A stretch of 12,684 nt of DNA from CAZPZR01 sp964591105 (lineage in GTDB: Bacteria; Bacillota; Clostridia; Lachnospirales; Lachnospiraceae). Shown in pieces: positions 1-8,356 of the stretch. The stretch spans positions 1 through 12,684 of the forward strand of contig CAZPZR010000052.1 in assembly GCA_964591105.1 (NCBI GenBank). The letters run 5' to 3'. Position numbers and translations under genes: made by a program. The notes below the pieces were generated by a model. The model was not told the DNA's origin. It did no database searches and saw only the letters and a program-made list of their open reading frames with translations. Each line of letters begins with the position of its first letter. Positions within the stretch are counted from its first letter, which is position 1.

Positions 1-2039
1 TAATCCATTCTTTTCAACACAAGTGCGGAATATTTTCCCATATTCACGACCACTTCGCCGTCTTTTACAATGTATTCTTCATGCTCCGTCGTATATCCCT
101 TATCATAGGAATACATCAGTCTTCGCATCCGTCCTTCCATCGGGACTTCTGCTTTCCATACCGGAACCTGCACTTCTGTATGTGTCTCCCCGCTATTGAT
201 AATAACAACAATCTGTTCTTTCTCATCAAATCTTGCGAACCCAACTACATTCTTTCTTCCACCCAGAATCATCAGGGATCCTGTTTTCAACACATCATAC
301 TTCTTATGAATATGAATCATCTCTTTGTGGAATTCCAGAAGTTCTTTATCCTCATTGCCCCATGGATACGTACGACGGTTATCTGGATCTGTGAATCCAC
401 ACACACCTGCTTCATCTCCATAGTACAATGTTGGTGCTCCCATCCATGTCATCTGCATCACTACCGCTTCGCGCATCACTGCAGGATTGACATATTGATT
501 GGCCGCCTCCGGACCAAGCTTCGCCACACGCCCAACTGCATGATTGGTTCTTGTTAAGAAGCGTGAATGATCGTGGTTGGAAAGTTCATTCATAGCTACC
601 ATCAAAGACGGCGTCAGCATATCTGACATATGATGTGCCATCGCATGAATAAAGTAATCTGCATTCCCGAGTAAATCTCCACGGAATTCATCGCTATGTT
701 TTTCCATTCCGGTTAAAAACCACGTCAGCGGTTCCATGAACGCGTCATAGTTCATCACCGTATCCCACTCGTCTCCTTGCAGCCATTCCTTCGGATTCCC
801 GTAATGTTCTGCAAGAATAATTGCATTCGGGTTCACTTCCTTGACAGCCTTTCTGAACTTCTTCCAGAACTTGTGATTGTACTCGTTCGTATGTCCTAAG
901 TCTGCTGCCACGTCCAGTCTCCATCCATCAATATTATATGGAGGGGAAATCCACTTTTTCGCTATCTCAAGAATATAATCTTCTAATGTTTCTGAATCTT
1001 CATAATTCAGTTTTGGAAGGGTATCATGTCCCCACCAGCCATCGTAATCTTTGTTATATGGCCAAGATCCATTTCCCAATTTTCCAAACTGGAAATAACT
1101 GTGATATGGACTTTTTTCTGATACATATGCACCTGGTTCATAACCAGCTTTTCCCTCGTAGATTCTCTCACGATCCATCCATTTATTGAATGAACCGCAA
1201 TGGTTGAACACTCCATCCAGAATAATCTTCATTCCTCGCTTATGAAGCTCTTCTACAAGTTTGATGAATAACTGATTGCTGGCTTCCAGATTGCGAAAAT
1301 CCGTCACACGGCTTTGATATCTGGTCGCCTTTGCATTCTCTGTCTCTCCATCTTTCAACAGTTCACCTTCATCCACGACGATTTTTCCAAAATGCGGATC
1401 AATATAATCATAATCTTGTATATCGTACTTATGGTTTGATGGCGACACAAAAATCGGATTGAAATACAGCACATCAATGCCCAGATCCTGCAAGTAGTCC
1501 AACTTGTCGATCACACCTTGGAGATCTCCGCCGTAAAACTCTCGCACACCCATGGCCGCCGGATATTTGTTCCAGTCAGACACTTTCTGAGAATAATCAC
1601 CAATGTAATAGTATTCTCTAGTCTCCACGTCGTTGGTTTTATCCCCATTGTAGAAACGGTCTGTATAAATCTGATACATTACCGCTCCCTTCGCCCAATC
1701 TGGTGTAGAAAATCCAGGTACAATCATGAAATCATAGCATGTCATCTTCTCTTTCGTTACACCATAGCGATTGTAATGACACACTTCTGTTCCATGAGTG
1801 ATTTCAAAACTATACCGAAATGTATCTTCCAGCAGTTTCCAATCAATATAATAGTAGTCAAATGCACCTTTTGTGCATTCTTTCTTCATTTCATATCGTT
1901 CATCTCCGACAATCAATCGGACATGTTCCACATCGTTCTGCGCCGTTCGAAATCGAAGGGTAATCTTTTGATTACATTCTGGTTCTGGCGGGATAACATA
2001 TCCTCCTGTCCCATCGCAAAATAATGCCTGTTCTTTCAT
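1..2039 (-). CDS. GH13 alpha-glucan hydrolase (neopullulanase/cyclomaltodextrinase-like), reaches the window edge
   Basis: Probable alpha-1,4/1,6-glucan hydrolase of glycoside hydrolase family 13, acting in the cytoplasm on maltodextrins or cyclodextrins. Translation from ATG at 2039 gives 679 codons. Residues 1-110 form an all-beta N-terminal domain as in neopullulanases. The barrel starts near W115 (GAVMYQIYTDRFYNGD). Conserved regions are visible: DGVFNH (275-280), GWRLDVAAD with nucleophile D376, ILAEHYG with acid/base E411, and SNHDHSRF with the third acid D490. There is no signal peptide. The last two bases read TA on the coding strand, so a TAA or TAG stop at the edge is likely but unproven. 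The start has a GAGAGG-type ribosome site about ten bases upstream and lies 32 bases after the ftsH stop with no terminator between, so it is probably co-transcribed. Family membership is secure; exact substrate (neopullulanase, cyclomaltodextrinase or maltogenic amylase) is inference. Confidence 0.93.
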   Translation of the reverse strand, partial: MKEQALFCDGTGGYVIPPEPECNQKITLRFRTAQNDVEHVRLIVGDERYEMKKECTKGAFDYYYIDWKLLEDTFRYSFEITHGTEVCHYNRYGVTKEKMTCYDFMIVPGFSTPDWAKGAVMYQIYTDRFYNGDKTNDVETREYYYIGDYSQKVSDWNKYPAAMGVREFYGGDLQGVIDKLDYLQDLGIDVLYFNPIFVSPSNHKYDIQDYDYIDPHFGKIVVDEGELLKDGETENAKATRYQSRVTDFRNLEASNQLFIKLVEELHKRGMKIILDGVFNHCGSFNKWMDRERIYEGKAGYEPGAYVSEKSPYHSYFQFGKLGNGSWPYNKDYDGWWGHDTLPKLNYEDSETLEDYILEIAKKWISPPYNIDGWRLDVAADLGHTNEYNHKFWKKFRKAVKEVNPNAIILAEHYGNPKEWLQGDEWDTVMNYDAFMEPLTWFLTGMEKHSDEFRGDLLGNADYFIHAMAHHMSDMLTPSLMVAMNELSNHDHSRFLTRTNHAVGRVAKLGPEAANQYVNPAVMREAVVMQMTWMGAPTLYYGDEAGVCGFTDPDNRRTYPWGNEDKELLEFHKEMIHIHKKYDVLKTGSLMILGGRKNVVGFARFDEKEQIVVIINSGETHTEVQVPVWKAEVPMEGRMRRLMYSYDKGYTTEHEEYIVKDGEVVVNMGKYSALVLKRMD

Positions 2040-2071
2040 GCTGTCCAATCCTCTCTGCTCTTCATCTGTGA

Positions 2072-3913
2072 CTATACCAGTTCTTCTTCAAATAATGCTT
2101 CAAATTCTTCTCTTGAAATCTTCTCTTTCTCCAGCAACAATTCTGCACATGTATGAAGTACATGTTCATGTTCTTTGATAATCTTGCGTGCTTTTGCATA
2201 GCATTCATCAATGATTCGTTTCACTTCATTATCAATTACTGTTGCAACACCTTCTCCGTATCCGCGTCCAGTGTGTGCCAAATCTCTACCGATGAATACT
2301 TCATCATTATCTTCGTTATAGTTGATCAATCCAACTGTCTCAGACATACCAAATCTTGTTACCATTGCTTTTGCAACGCTTGTTGCCTGCTTGATATCCT
2401 GAGAAGCTCCTGTTGTAATATCATCCAATACCAGTTCTTCTGCAACACGTCCACCCAGAGATACCGTAATATCCTGGAGCATCTTGCCTTTTGTATTGAA
2501 CATTTCATCCTTTTCTGGAAGTGGCATTGTATATCCGCCAGCACTTCCAGTTGGAATAATAGATACGCTATATACAGGTCCCACATCTGGAAGTACATGG
2601 AAAAGAATTGCATGACCTGCCTCATGATATGCAGTAATTCGTTTTTCCTTTTCAGAAATAACTCTGCTCTTCTTTTCTGCTCCAATACCTACTTTTACAA
2701 ATGCTTTTCTAATATCATCCTGTTTCAGATAGATACGACCATCCTTTGCTGCAAGAATTGCTGCTTCGTTCAACAGGTTTTCAAGATCTGCTCCTGTAAA
2801 TCCTGCTGTTGTCTGTGCAATCTGCTTCAGATCGATTTCTTCGCTTAATGGTTTACCTTTCGCGTGAACCTTAAGAATCTCTTCTCTTCCCTGAATATCA
2901 GGTCTTCCAACCATTACCTTACGGTCGAATCTTCCCGGTCTCAAGATTGCCGGGTCAAGGATATCCACACGGTTTGTTGCCGCCATCACGATGATTCCCT
3001 CATTTACACCAAATCCGTCCATCTCAACGAGTAACTGGTTCAATGTCTGTTCTCTTTCATCGTGTCCGCCGCCCATACCAGTTCCTCTTCTTCTGGCTAC
3101 CGCGTCAATCTCATCAATGAAAATAATACATGGTGCATTTCTCTTCGCATCTTCGAAAAGATCTCTTACTCGGGATGCACCTACCCCTACGAACATTTCT
3201 ACAAAGTCAGAACCTGAAATTGTAAAAAATGGAACTCCTGCTTCTCCTGCTACTGCTTTTGCAAGAAGTGTCTTACCAGTTCCCGGAGGTCCTACAAGGA
3301 GAACACCTTTTGGAATTCTCGCACCAACCTGAATATATTTCTTTGGTGCTTTCAGGAAATCTACAATTTCTTCCAACTCTTCTTTTTCTTCCTGCAATCC
3401 TGCAACTTGTTCAAAGGTCACCTTTTTGTCCTTCGCTGTACTTAATCTTGCACGGCTCTTACCAAAATTCATTGCCTTTGAATTTGCACCGCCACCATTC
3501 TGACGATTCATCATTGCCAACACAACAAATACCACTGCAAGCATCAGTAATAAATCTACAATCATAGAACCAAGAACGCTGTCCTTTGGCACATCCTTTA
3601 ATTCATAGTCGATTCCTTTTTCATCCAGAAAATCCTGGACTTCATTGACATCGGATACATATGCATACTTTTCTACTTCTGTGCCGTCCTCTTCTTCGAT
3701 CATAATGCCTACTTTACCTGTTGGCACTGTCTTATTCTGAGTAATGATATACTCTCTGTAATCTCCGTCCACGACCAGCTGTTGAAACGCTTTCCAAGTA
3801 ATTTCATTTTCCTTCTGCTCGAACTGATTTGTAATCCACAATGCTGCAAACAAAAAGAGAACAAAAAACAGAAAAGTGAATCCATTAATTCCTCTGGCTT
3901 TTTTATCGTTCAA
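2072..3913 (-). CDS. ftsH: ATP-dependent zinc metalloprotease FtsH
   Basis: Membrane-anchored AAA+ protease that degrades misfolded membrane proteins and short-lived regulators. The 613 residues are of usual length. Transmembrane segments lie at about 12-28 and 115-135, flanking a small external domain. The AAA module has Walker A GPPGTGKT (208-215), Walker B IIFIDEID (263-270) and a second region of homology ending in RPGRFDR (325-331). The peptidase has the zinc motif HEAGH (430-434) and third ligand D506 in TGASQDIKQ. The start is TTG at 3911-3913: the codon two before it in frame is TAA, and AAGGAG sits nine bases upstream. That ribosome site overlaps the end of hpt, so the two genes are probably translated together. 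The order tilS-hpt-ftsH is conserved in Bacillota. Confidence 0.98.
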   Translation of the reverse strand: MNDKKARGINGFTFLFFVLFLFAALWITNQFEQKENEITWKAFQQLVVDGDYREYIITQNKTVPTGKVGIMIEEEDGTEVEKYAYVSDVNEVQDFLDEKGIDYELKDVPKDSVLGSMIVDLLLMLAVVFVVLAMMNRQNGGGANSKAMNFGKSRARLSTAKDKKVTFEQVAGLQEEKEELEEIVDFLKAPKKYIQVGARIPKGVLLVGPPGTGKTLLAKAVAGEAGVPFFTISGSDFVEMFVGVGASRVRDLFEDAKRNAPCIIFIDEIDAVARRRGTGMGGGHDEREQTLNQLLVEMDGFGVNEGIIVMAATNRVDILDPAILRPGRFDRKVMVGRPDIQGREEILKVHAKGKPLSEEIDLKQIAQTTAGFTGADLENLLNEAAILAAKDGRIYLKQDDIRKAFVKVGIGAEKKSRVISEKEKRITAYHEAGHAILFHVLPDVGPVYSVSIIPTGSAGGYTMPLPEKDEMFNTKGKMLQDITVSLGGRVAEELVLDDITTGASQDIKQATSVAKAMVTRFGMSETVGLINYNEDNDEVFIGRDLAHTGRGYGEGVATVIDNEVKRIIDECYAKARKIIKEHEHVLHTCAELLLEKEKISREEFEALFEEELV

Positions 3914-3929
3914 ATCTTAATGCTCCTTC

Positions 3930-4457
3930 CTACTCCACACCTTCTACAACACCGATGTATGGTAGATTTCTATATTTCTGGGCATAATCCAAACCATAGC
4001 CCACTACAAATTCGTCTGGAATATTGAATCCAACGTAATCAACTTTTACATCGTTTACTCTTCTTTCTGGTTTATCAAGAAGTGTACAAAGTTTCATACT
4101 CTTTGGATTTCTCTTCTGGAGGACTTCCATCAAGTGATAAAGTGTACGTCCAGAATCGATGATATCTTCTACAATGATTACATCTTTTCCTTCCAGATTC
4201 TCATCCAAGTCTTTTACAATTCTTACGATTCCACTAGATGCTGTTCCATCTCCATAGCTGCTTACACTCATAAAGTCCATAGACACTGGAACTGTAATTC
4301 TCTTTGCAAGTTCACACATAAAGAATACTCCACCTTTTAAAATACAGATAAGGTGTACTTCTTTTCCTGCGTAGTCTTCACTGATCTTTTTTCCTAATTC
4401 TGCAATTTTTCTGTCTACTTCTTCTTCTGGAACTAATACTTTTATTGTCTCTGCCAT
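3930..4457 (-). CDS. hpt: hypoxanthine(-guanine) phosphoribosyltransferase
   Basis: Purine salvage enzyme converting hypoxanthine or guanine plus PRPP to IMP or GMP in the cytosol. The 175-residue protein has the KGG loop (41-43), the flexible SSYGDGT loop (66-72), the PRPP-binding signature VIIVEDIIDSGRT (93-105) with its acidic pair, and the base-binding segment FVVGYGLDY (150-158). The frame is open up to 4547, but ATG at 4457 is chosen because GGAGGAG lies 4-6 bases upstream and the product then matches family length and N-terminus. It overlaps the tilS 3' end by 16 bases (4442-4457), and its ribosome site lies inside tilS, suggesting translational coupling. The name hprT is used for the Bacillus orthologue. 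Confidence 0.97.
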   Translation of the reverse strand: MAETIKVLVPEEEVDRKIAELGKKISEDYAGKEVHLICILKGGVFFMCELAKRITVPVSMDFMSVSSYGDGTASSGIVRIVKDLDENLEGKDVIIVEDIIDSGRTLYHLMEVLQKRNPKSMKLCTLLDKPERRVNDVKVDYVGFNIPDEFVVGYGLDYAQKYRNLPYIGVVEGVE

Positions 4458-5794
4458 TTTTCTCCTCCGTTGATTTTCACTTCCAATATTGTTCTGGTGT
4501 GATCTGTTATTTGATATTTCTGACTTTGTCTGTAACCCACAATCCACATGATCTGTTTCCCATCCGCAAGCAACCAGATATCCTCTCGCTCCTTCTGCGG
4601 CACTTTTTCATCAATAAAGTATTGCTTCAGCTTCTTAGTTCCGCCTGCTTTATTGATAGAAATGTAGTCTCCCGGTTCACGATGTCTCAGTGTTACAGTA
4701 CCTTTGATTATATCATAGTCAAACCATTTCGTGTAGGGGTTTTCTGGAAATGTTAGTGCTCTTTCTCCCCTGGAAAATGTCCGCATTTCCACGTGTGGCT
4801 GCTCGATTTCTTCCTTCAGAATTTCCTTAGAAATTTCCAGTCCTTCATAACATCTCCGTACTTGTATCTGGTAAGGAAGGTCACTGGTTTTTCCTACTTG
4901 CTTCTCTAAAAGTTCCCTTACCATTCGTACATGAATCTGTGCAAGATCCTTCTTCTGCCCTGCAACTTCCCCCAGCACCTCGTGGAGCACATAGCTTTGT
5001 AGCACTTCCGGCACCTGCTCGAACTGCTCTTTTCGAAGAATCCACGTCTCTCCCTGTCTTTGGATGCACATTTGCAAATATCTGGCCGTTTCCTCTTCCA
5101 AATATTCTCCCACCGCACGAAACTGCTCAACTGCATCTGCAATGTGTTCTACTGCGCGCGCATTGATTTCTTCCTGCAGATATGGAATCACGTGATTCCG
5201 CAGTCGGTTTCTTGTGTAATCATCTTCTTTATTTGTCGCATCCTCACAATATGCAATTTTTCTTTCACCTAGATAATCTTCTATTTCTTCCCTCGTCACA
5301 CAAAGCAACGGACGAATCCAGTCGCCATTCTTCGGGCGAATCCCCCCAGCTCCACGGATACCACTTCCGCGGGACAGGTTCCACAGCACCGTCTCCACAT
5401 TATCATTTTTATGATGTGCGAGAACAATTTTTGACGCTCCCGTTTCATTTTTTATCTGGACAAATCGTTCTCGGCGCAGGACTCTTCCTGCCTCTTCTTC
5501 TGTCATTCCCCGTTCTTTTGCATATGCTTTCACATCTTCATGAAAGACGTACAGCGGAACATCCTGTACCTGGCAAAGTTCTCGCACATACTGCTCATCT
5601 GCATCTGCATCTGCGCCACGGAGTCCATGATGAACGTGCACTGCCTGAAGCTTAAGATCCCATTCACTCCTCAAACTTAACAGCAAGAAAAGAAGGCATA
5701 CGGAATCTGCTCCTCCCGATACGCCTATCACAATCTTTTCCCCTTTTTCCAGCATATGATATTTTTGAATATATGCATTTACTTTCTGTTCCAT
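4442..5794 (-). CDS. tilS: tRNA(Ile)-lysidine synthetase
   Basis: ATP-dependent enzyme that converts the wobble cytidine of the CAU-anticodon tRNA-Ile to lysidine, so the tRNA reads AUA and accepts isoleucine. The 450 residues are typical of full-length TilS. The N-terminal ATP pyrophosphatase domain has the PP-loop SGGADS (26-31), HHGLRG (55-60), the segment AHHKNDNVETVLWNLSRGSG (126-145), and EDATNKEDDYTRNRLRN (184-200). A substrate-binding middle region follows, and from about 335 the small C-terminal domain (GDYISINKAGGTKKLKQYF). ATG at 5794 has AAAGGA upstream. It lies 46 bases after the SpoIIE-like gene, in a gap holding a likely promoter, and overlaps hpt. Confidence 0.97.
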   Translation of the reverse strand: MEQKVNAYIQKYHMLEKGEKIVIGVSGGADSVCLLFLLLSLRSEWDLKLQAVHVHHGLRGADADADEQYVRELCQVQDVPLYVFHEDVKAYAKERGMTEEEAGRVLRRERFVQIKNETGASKIVLAHHKNDNVETVLWNLSRGSGIRGAGGIRPKNGDWIRPLLCVTREEIEDYLGERKIAYCEDATNKEDDYTRNRLRNHVIPYLQEEINARAVEHIADAVEQFRAVGEYLEEETARYLQMCIQRQGETWILRKEQFEQVPEVLQSYVLHEVLGEVAGQKKDLAQIHVRMVRELLEKQVGKTSDLPYQIQVRRCYEGLEISKEILKEEIEQPHVEMRTFSRGERALTFPENPYTKWFDYDIIKGTVTLRHREPGDYISINKAGGTKKLKQYFIDEKVPQKEREDIWLLADGKQIMWIVGYRQSQKYQITDHTRTILEVKINGGEKWQRQ

Positions 5795-5823
5795 TACTTT
5801 CGTCCTTTGGTATTTTTCTAATT

Positions 5824-5852
5824 ATTATAACAGACACGTTTTAGATTTTCCA
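5824..5852 (-). promoter_or_regulatory. candidate sigma-A promoter (extended -10) for tilS-hpt-ftsH
   Basis: On the minus strand a perfect TATAAT (5824-5829) is preceded by TGT, giving an extended -10 element. Seventeen bases further upstream lies TGGAAA (5847-5852), a 4-of-6 match to the -35 consensus that overlaps the 3' end of the SpoIIE-like gene. The predicted start would leave a leader of roughly 20-25 bases before tilS, enough for its AAAGGA ribosome site. It would allow housekeeping tilS, hpt and ftsH to be expressed independently of the sporulation-type gene upstream. This rests on consensus matching only. Confidence 0.5.
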
Positions 5853-7244
5853 TATTCCCATCACCAGAACTGTCATATCATCCCGTGGAATTTCCCCAGA
5901 CTTTTCTAATACTTTTCCCATCAGCTGATGAGCGAATTCTTTTGGATTGACACTGGTAATTTCTTGTATCATCTGAATCATTTCTTGCTCCTGTTCCCCA
6001 TAGGGCAAGGCATCCATAATTCCATCTGTAACCATGATTACAAATTCTCCTGAAGACAGTTGTCGCTCCTGCGTTTCGAGTTCGATTTCCTGCAGCACCC
6101 CGATTGGCAGTGTCGTGGAAGAAACCTTTTCTACTTCCTCTCCCTTCCGGATAAATGTAGCTGCTGCCCCAGCTTTTACAAATTCGCATTTTCCGCTATA
6201 CAGATCAAACAGGCACGCATCGATAGTGCAAAATCGCACATCATCTCTCCCTATCACCAATGCCGTATTCATCATTTGAATCGCAGTGTACACAGGAAAA
6301 CCAGCTTCCAAAAGTTCTTCCAGCATTTCCACAATCATGGTACTTTCACGAAATGCCTCTTCCCCAGAACCCATGCCATCAGAAAGTGCCGCAATCTTCT
6401 TCCCTCCTGGAAGATCTGCCAAAAGAAAGGTATCCCCAGAAACAGTTTCACAATCCTTTCCAATCTTTGCCACACCTTGAAGCACCTGGTATCTGGCACC
6501 TTCCACAAATGCTACAGTGCAATATTCGCTCCCAAGGATGGGACGCTCTCCCTGTTGCGGCATCATAATCCGTCCCACACATTTCCCAATTTCTGCTGAC
6601 AGTTCTTTCGTTGCGACACACTGCCCTTTCTGCGCCTTGATTGTCAGATGGATTTCATGCTTTCCTTCTGGTGTCACATAGAACACAGAAGATAACATTT
6701 TTACACCACATTTTTTCAAATGATTTTTTATCTTCTTCTCCAAATGTTCATCTTCAAAGATACTGGAGTCAAGCTCTCTCGTCGTATATTGAATCATTTT
6801 TGCAAAATGTCCCAATTGTCCGATGTAACCTTCGCGATTCTGTACCATCTTGTTATTCCACAGTAAAATCTCTTTTGCATTTTCAAATATTTCCAAAGTT
6901 TCCCGTAAAAATCTCGGTGCCATCACACATTTTCGCTGCAATTTCCGCTTCAATTCCACATTCAGTTCCGCGCCGTATTCTTCTGCGATACACAGAATCT
7001 CATACATCATCTGATATGTTTGAATCCGATGTTCCCCCAGACAGCTTTCCTTCTTCTCACAGTGTTCGCAGACTTTATCCGCAACCTTTCGAAACATATC
7101 TTCCGTTTCTTCTTTGCTGAATGTACGTTTATAATCCTCCAAAGTAAAAAATGTTTTTGATAAATGAACCAATGAATCCGCAAACTTGTCCATTTGAATC
7201 ACATATGGATTCAAAAACACTGGTTTTTCTTTTATATCCCCCAT
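5841..7244 (-). CDS. SpoIIE-type PP2C serine phosphatase lacking the membrane domain
   Basis: Probable orthologue of SpoIIE, the PP2C-family phosphatase that dephosphorylates SpoIIAA to activate sigma-F in the forespore. Only 467 residues are present, against about 800 in classical SpoIIE, which begins with roughly ten membrane spans. Here no hydrophobic span exists. The protein starts in the central region, with a Cys cluster C59-X2-C62-X5-C68 (ADKVCEHCEKKESC). The C-terminal phosphatase is intact: SGDTF with D271, LSDGMGSG with D289, VTDGIMD with D407 and PRDDMTVLV with D455/D456. ATG at 7244 has GGGGAG four bases upstream, and an in-frame TAA at 7257-7259 blocks any extension. Position between divIC and tilS matches Bacillus spoIIE. 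Orthology is well supported by position and motifs; whether it still binds FtsZ or controls sigma-F is inference. Confidence 0.88.
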   Translation of the reverse strand: MGDIKEKPVFLNPYVIQMDKFADSLVHLSKTFFTLEDYKRTFSKEETEDMFRKVADKVCEHCEKKESCLGEHRIQTYQMMYEILCIAEEYGAELNVELKRKLQRKCVMAPRFLRETLEIFENAKEILLWNNKMVQNREGYIGQLGHFAKMIQYTTRELDSSIFEDEHLEKKIKNHLKKCGVKMLSSVFYVTPEGKHEIHLTIKAQKGQCVATKELSAEIGKCVGRIMMPQQGERPILGSEYCTVAFVEGARYQVLQGVAKIGKDCETVSGDTFLLADLPGGKKIAALSDGMGSGEEAFRESTMIVEMLEELLEAGFPVYTAIQMMNTALVIGRDDVRFCTIDACLFDLYSGKCEFVKAGAAATFIRKGEEVEKVSSTTLPIGVLQEIELETQERQLSSGEFVIMVTDGIMDALPYGEQEQEMIQMIQEITSVNPKEFAHQLMGKVLEKSGEIPRDDMTVLVMGIWKI

Positions 7245-7267
7245 AATTCTCCCCTTTTACTTCCCTG

Positions 7268-7303
7268 ATAAAAAGAAAAGCCTTAGGAATCCTCCTAAAG
7301 CTT
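7268..7303 (-). terminator. intrinsic terminator after divIC
   Basis: Read on the minus strand, two 11-base arms (7293-7303 and 7278-7288) pair completely with one G-T wobble around a four-base loop, followed by a T-rich run (TTTTCTTTTT). The stem begins 15 bases after the divIC stop. The SpoIIE-like ATG lies only 33 bases beyond the base of the stem, which leaves little room for a separate promoter in between. Confidence 0.9.
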
Positions 7304-7317
7304 ATCATCTGTGCACA

Positions 7318-7641
7318 CTATTCTGCTTTAAAGATAATCTCGTTCTTATGAACAAGACCTAATTTCTCTTTTGCTACATCTTCTACATATTCATCTGTAC
7401 CCACATAATCTTCCAGATCATCAATCTCTTCTGATCTGACTTTTTCATCTTCAATCTGTTGTTCCAGTTCTATCTGCTGCGCTTGATAGGACTTTGCTTT
7501 CGCCCTCAAAGATATGGCATTCACAGAAACAACAACTACTAATAAAAGAAGCACTGCTCCAACTGCTAAAACACTTCCCTTATAAGATCTCATATGCTTC
7601 TTTTGACGTACATCTCTACGTCTTTTTTTCATACCACTCAT
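7318..7641 (-). CDS. divIC: septum formation initiator DivIC/FtsB-like protein
   Basis: Small bitopic membrane protein of the divisome. DivIC pairs with FtsL through a coiled coil and links to DivIB/FtsQ at the septum. The 107 residues show a very basic cytoplasmic N-terminus (KKRRRDVRQKK), one membrane span at about 23-43 rich in Val and Leu, a coiled coil at about 45-77, and the conserved C-terminal segment AKEKLGLVHKNEIIF (90-104). ATG at 7641 follows GGGTGAG by eight bases. Its place between yabQ and spoIIE matches the Bacillus cluster. FtsL is also short and bitopic, but the neighbourhood points to DivIC. Confidence 0.9.
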   Translation of the reverse strand: MSGMKKRRRDVRQKKHMRSYKGSVLAVGAVLLLLVVVVSVNAISLRAKAKSYQAQQIELEQQIEDEKVRSEEIDDLEDYVGTDEYVEDVAKEKLGLVHKNEIIFKAE

Positions 7642-7696
7642 AATTATAACTCACCCTTTTCCGAGTATTCCCCTCGGATTTACTCACCCATAACTC

Positions 7697-8059
7697 CTAT
7701 TTATCATAGCGTTTTTTTCTTTTTTTCGCAAGAAGTTCAAAATTTTTTTCTTTTTTTGAAGTGTAGATTTTTTTCGTCACTTTTTCAATTTTACGCAAAG
7801 AAAGTGATGCAAAAATCAAACCCAGTACAATACCTAGTATAGAATACCAACGAATGCTACCATCACTTGTATGGTAAATCTGCACAAACAAATACAGGCC
7901 ACTCCCCAGTCCAAAGCAAATGTCTTCCACATGAACCACCCATAATTTATGTGGAAGAACCTTCCGGAATGTTGTTATGCATTTGTACACAAATCGCACC
8001 ACAAGACCTGAAAGGATGGCACTGACAAACACCATGATTTCTTCTCGAATCGTCAACAT
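7697..8059 (-). CDS. yabQ: spore cortex biosynthesis protein YabQ
   Basis: Small polytopic membrane protein of the YabQ family, needed for spore cortex formation in Bacillus and made in the mother cell. The 120 residues show three likely spans (about 7-26, 46-62 and 69-88) and a strongly basic C-terminal tail (AKKRKKRYDK). ATG at 8059 lies five bases after the yabP stop, and its weak CAGG ribosome site overlaps the yabP end, suggesting coupled translation. Two identical A7-G-A7 tracts on the coding strand encode the lysine-rich tail. The call rests on size, topology and position directly after yabP, since the family has few sharp motifs. Confidence 0.85.
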   Translation of the reverse strand: MLTIREEIMVFVSAILSGLVVRFVYKCITTFRKVLPHKLWVVHVEDICFGLGSGLYLFVQIYHTSDGSIRWYSILGIVLGLIFASLSLRKIEKVTKKIYTSKKEKNFELLAKKRKKRYDK

Positions 8060-8064
8060 ATTGC

Positions 8065-8349
8065 TTACCTGAACAGTTTCGAAAACAGAGTTTCCCCTTG
8101 TTTTGCTACACTGTGAATCTCGGAATACGCCACACTATCAATGGTCCCTGACAGATCAACTTCTCCCTTTTCCAGGCTTAGCCGATTCACATGAAGATCA
8201 CTGCCTTTCACCATCAGCATCCCTTGCTCCGTCTCCAGCAATACTTCATTCAGATCAAAGGACAGTACATCTTTTACTCCCGTCACAAGACTGGTCTTCC
8301 GATTATTGATCACCAGTTTATGGTGCTTTGGTATTGTCTTTTCTTCCAT
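8065..8349 (-). CDS. yabP: sporulation protein YabP
   Basis: YabP-family protein; in Bacillus it is made in the mother cell and localises to the forespore membrane. It has no membrane span. The sequence carries the family pattern: an N-terminal HKLVINNRK stretch, VTGVKDVLSFD, a central VLLETEQGMLMVKG hairpin-like segment and LEKGEVDLSGTIDSVAYSE near the end. ATG at 8349 (94 residues) is preferred over a GTG three codons upstream at 8358, because AAAGG lies only two bases from the GTG but about eleven from the ATG. Both starts sit beside a perfect inverted repeat covering this ribosome site. yabQ follows at once. Confidence 0.87.
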   Translation of the reverse strand: MEEKTIPKHHKLVINNRKTSLVTGVKDVLSFDLNEVLLETEQGMLMVKGSDLHVNRLSLEKGEVDLSGTIDSVAYSEIHSVAKQGETLFSKLFR

Positions 8350-8356
8350 ATGCTTC

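Noticed and set aside
81..557. Plus-strand open frames within the GH13 region, and similar ones opposite ftsH, tilS, spoIIE and cca.
   Set aside because: They lie opposite strongly motif-bearing genes, have low-complexity or Cys/Ser/His-rich translations, and lack ribosome sites.
4458..4547. A 30-residue N-terminal extension of hpt.
   Set aside because: It lies inside tilS in another frame, is not family-like, and a clear GGAGGAG ribosome site precedes the internal ATG at 4457.
7653..7680. Small inverted repeat CCGAG/CTCGG between yabQ and divIC as a terminator.
   Set aside because: The stem is only five pairs and no T-run follows on the transcribed strand.
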